Shown: piece by piece, positions 6,416 through 7,057 of the stretch
Layout of the letters: the number at the start of each line of letters is the position of its first letter
How positions within the stretch are numbered: the first letter of the stretch is position 1
DNA from: Bacteroidota bacterium
Lineage (GTDB): Bacteria; Bacteroidota; Bacteroidia; Chitinophagales; Saprospiraceae
DNA length: 7,057 bases
NCBI GenBank assembly: GCA_008501835.1
Contig: QQUB01000517.1
Location: 1-7,057 of the forward strand
Direction of reading: 5' to 3'
The notes under the pieces: generated by a model
Told to the model about the DNA's origin: nothing
What the model saw: the letters and a program-made list of their open reading frames with translations, nothing else
Databases searched by the model: none
Position numbers and translations under genes: made by a program

Positions 6416-6826
6416 CTACGGGTTGCAATAGGCACAAATGCCTTTGATGACCAGGTTGGCTTGTTTTAATTCGAATCCTCTAGGTAACTCAATTGAGGGT
6501 GCCCTAACCGAATCCAGGCAGAAAGTATTATCGCATTTTGTACAATGAAAATGATAATGAATGTCCTCAGGGGCGCAGTTGCAATTTTCATAACAAAGTG
6601 CATATTTCACGGCGCCCGTTCCATCGTCGATACTATGGATGAGTTTCTTTTCCTCAAACGTTTTTAAGGTTCTGAAAAGGGTTGATTTATCTGCCAAAAA
6701 AAGGCCTTCTTCGAGGTCCTTCAGGGAGATGGCCTTTTTTTGTTCTGACAAATACTGCAACACCAGCAGCCTCATGGCTGTGGGATTAATATTCCTGTGC
6801 TGAAGGGTCTTCTCCTCCTTATTCAT
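6416..6826 (-). CDS. Fur-family metal-responsive transcriptional repressor, short form
   Basis: This 136-residue cytoplasmic DNA-binding protein of the Fur/Zur/PerR family represses metal-homeostasis or stress genes when its metal is bound. The winged helix covers about residues 10-82, with SLKDLEEGLFLADKSTLFRTLKTFEEKKLI (split view: helix 34-42, recognition helix about 47-58). The dimerisation and metal part begins at HYHFHCTKCDNTFCL: H90, H92, H94 are candidate regulatory ligands, and C95/C98 with C131/C134 (ICAYC) form the usual structural zinc site. It is shorter than classical Fur (about 150 residues), ending straight after the last CxxC, a form common in Bacteroidota and often linked to zinc or other metal transport. 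An extra NCNC (C82, C84) at the hinge is unusual. Which metal it senses cannot be told. It starts 18 nt after an upstream gene and is probably co-transcribed with it; no promoter motif lies in between. Confidence 0.92.
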   Translation of the reverse strand: MNKEEKTLQHRNINPTAMRLLVLQYLSEQKKAISLKDLEEGLFLADKSTLFRTLKTFEEKKLIHSIDDGTGAVKYALCYENCNCAPEDIHYHFHCTKCDNTFCLDSVRAPSIELPRGFELKQANLVIKGICAYCNP

Positions 6827-6844
6827 AATTTTTATTTAAGACAA

Positions 6845-7057
6845 CTACCTTTCTTTCAAGGGCACCCAACTCTCTTCCTTGGTTTCCATGATCTCATGCA
6901 TGTAGGTCTTGTACTCGTCGTAGGATTTCCCTTGCATACTCGCAAGCTTTTCTTCTTTCATCTTCTGATGCAGCGGATCACCAAAAGGATCGATCTTCCA
7001 GACGCCGTTTTCTCTGTGGAAAGCAACCGGAGAAACAGTAAAGGCAGATCTGATGCC
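6845..7057 (-). CDS. C-terminal fragment of an unidentified protein
   Basis: The frame is open from the window edge to a TAG at 6847-6845, giving 70 residues. It reads GIRSAFTVSPVAFHRENG, then VWKIDPFGDPLHQKM, a charged helix (KEEKLASMQGKSYDEYKTYMHEIMETK, split for description), and ends ESWVPLKER. The pattern of a beta strand ending in ENGVWKID resembles the last strands of small NTF2-like domains, but this is a weak impression. The true start is outside the window. It precedes the Fur-family gene by only 18 nt, so it may be the first part of the same transcript. Confidence 0.6.
   Translation of the reverse strand, partial: GIRSAFTVSPVAFHRENGVWKIDPFGDPLHQKMKEEKLASMQGKSYDEYKTYMHEIMETKEESWVPLKER

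Noticed and set aside
6248..6469. Plus-strand frame across the intergenic repeats, and two short minus-strand frames in the same area
   Set aside because: They run through the hairpin cluster and overlap known genes; the repeated peptide QRTPVRH only reflects the repeated DNA.

Overview
The window looks like a piece of a Bacteroidota chromosome. The evidence is a GH97 (SusB-type) lipoprotein glycosidase, several short exported proteins with typical Bacteroidota signal peptides, weak or absent Shine-Dalgarno sequences, and TAnnTTTG-type promoter -7 motifs upstream of two genes. The genus cannot be told; an environmental member of the phylum is plausible. Every gene I accept lies on the minus strand, so transcription runs from high to low coordinates. 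No tRNA, rRNA, CRISPR array, insertion sequence or integrase was seen, and no gene-free stretch exceeds 300 bases (the longest is 6250-6415).

In order of transcription: (1) 7057-6845, the C-terminal 70 residues of an unidentified protein; (2) 6826-6416, a short Fur-family metal-responsive repressor only 18 nt behind it and probably co-transcribed; (3) 6415-6250, a structured intergenic region with four small hairpins (REP-like) and a perfect 7-1-7 palindrome next to two TAnnTTTG motifs; (4) 6249-5644, an integral-membrane methyltransferase of the ICMT/PEMT type; (5) 5544-4801 and 4756-3725, two exported proteins of unknown function that probably form an operon, with a TAnnTTTG motif in front and a strong intrinsic terminator (3634-3684) behind; (6) 3574-2927, a NarL/LuxR-type response regulator; (7) 2900-2253, a small exported protein of unknown function; (8) 2208-88, a GH97 lipoprotein alpha-glucosidase with an inverting-type active site; (9) 28-1, perhaps the first codons of another gene.

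Three functional groups can be proposed. The Fur-family gene and the methyltransferase may be linked through the palindrome, which has the TGCAA-N5-TTGCA form and sits where a repressor would block the methyltransferase promoter. The 247- and 343-residue exported proteins look like an independent two-gene unit closed by its own terminator. The response regulator, the 215-residue exported protein and GH97 are co-directional with gaps of 26 and 44 nt and no terminator between them, so they may be one transcript. No SusC/SusD pair or sensor kinase is present here. The window holds no clearly recognisable new defence or mobile system. The most interesting parts are the candidate metal-regulated methyltransferase promoter, the REP-like cluster and the unknown exported pair.
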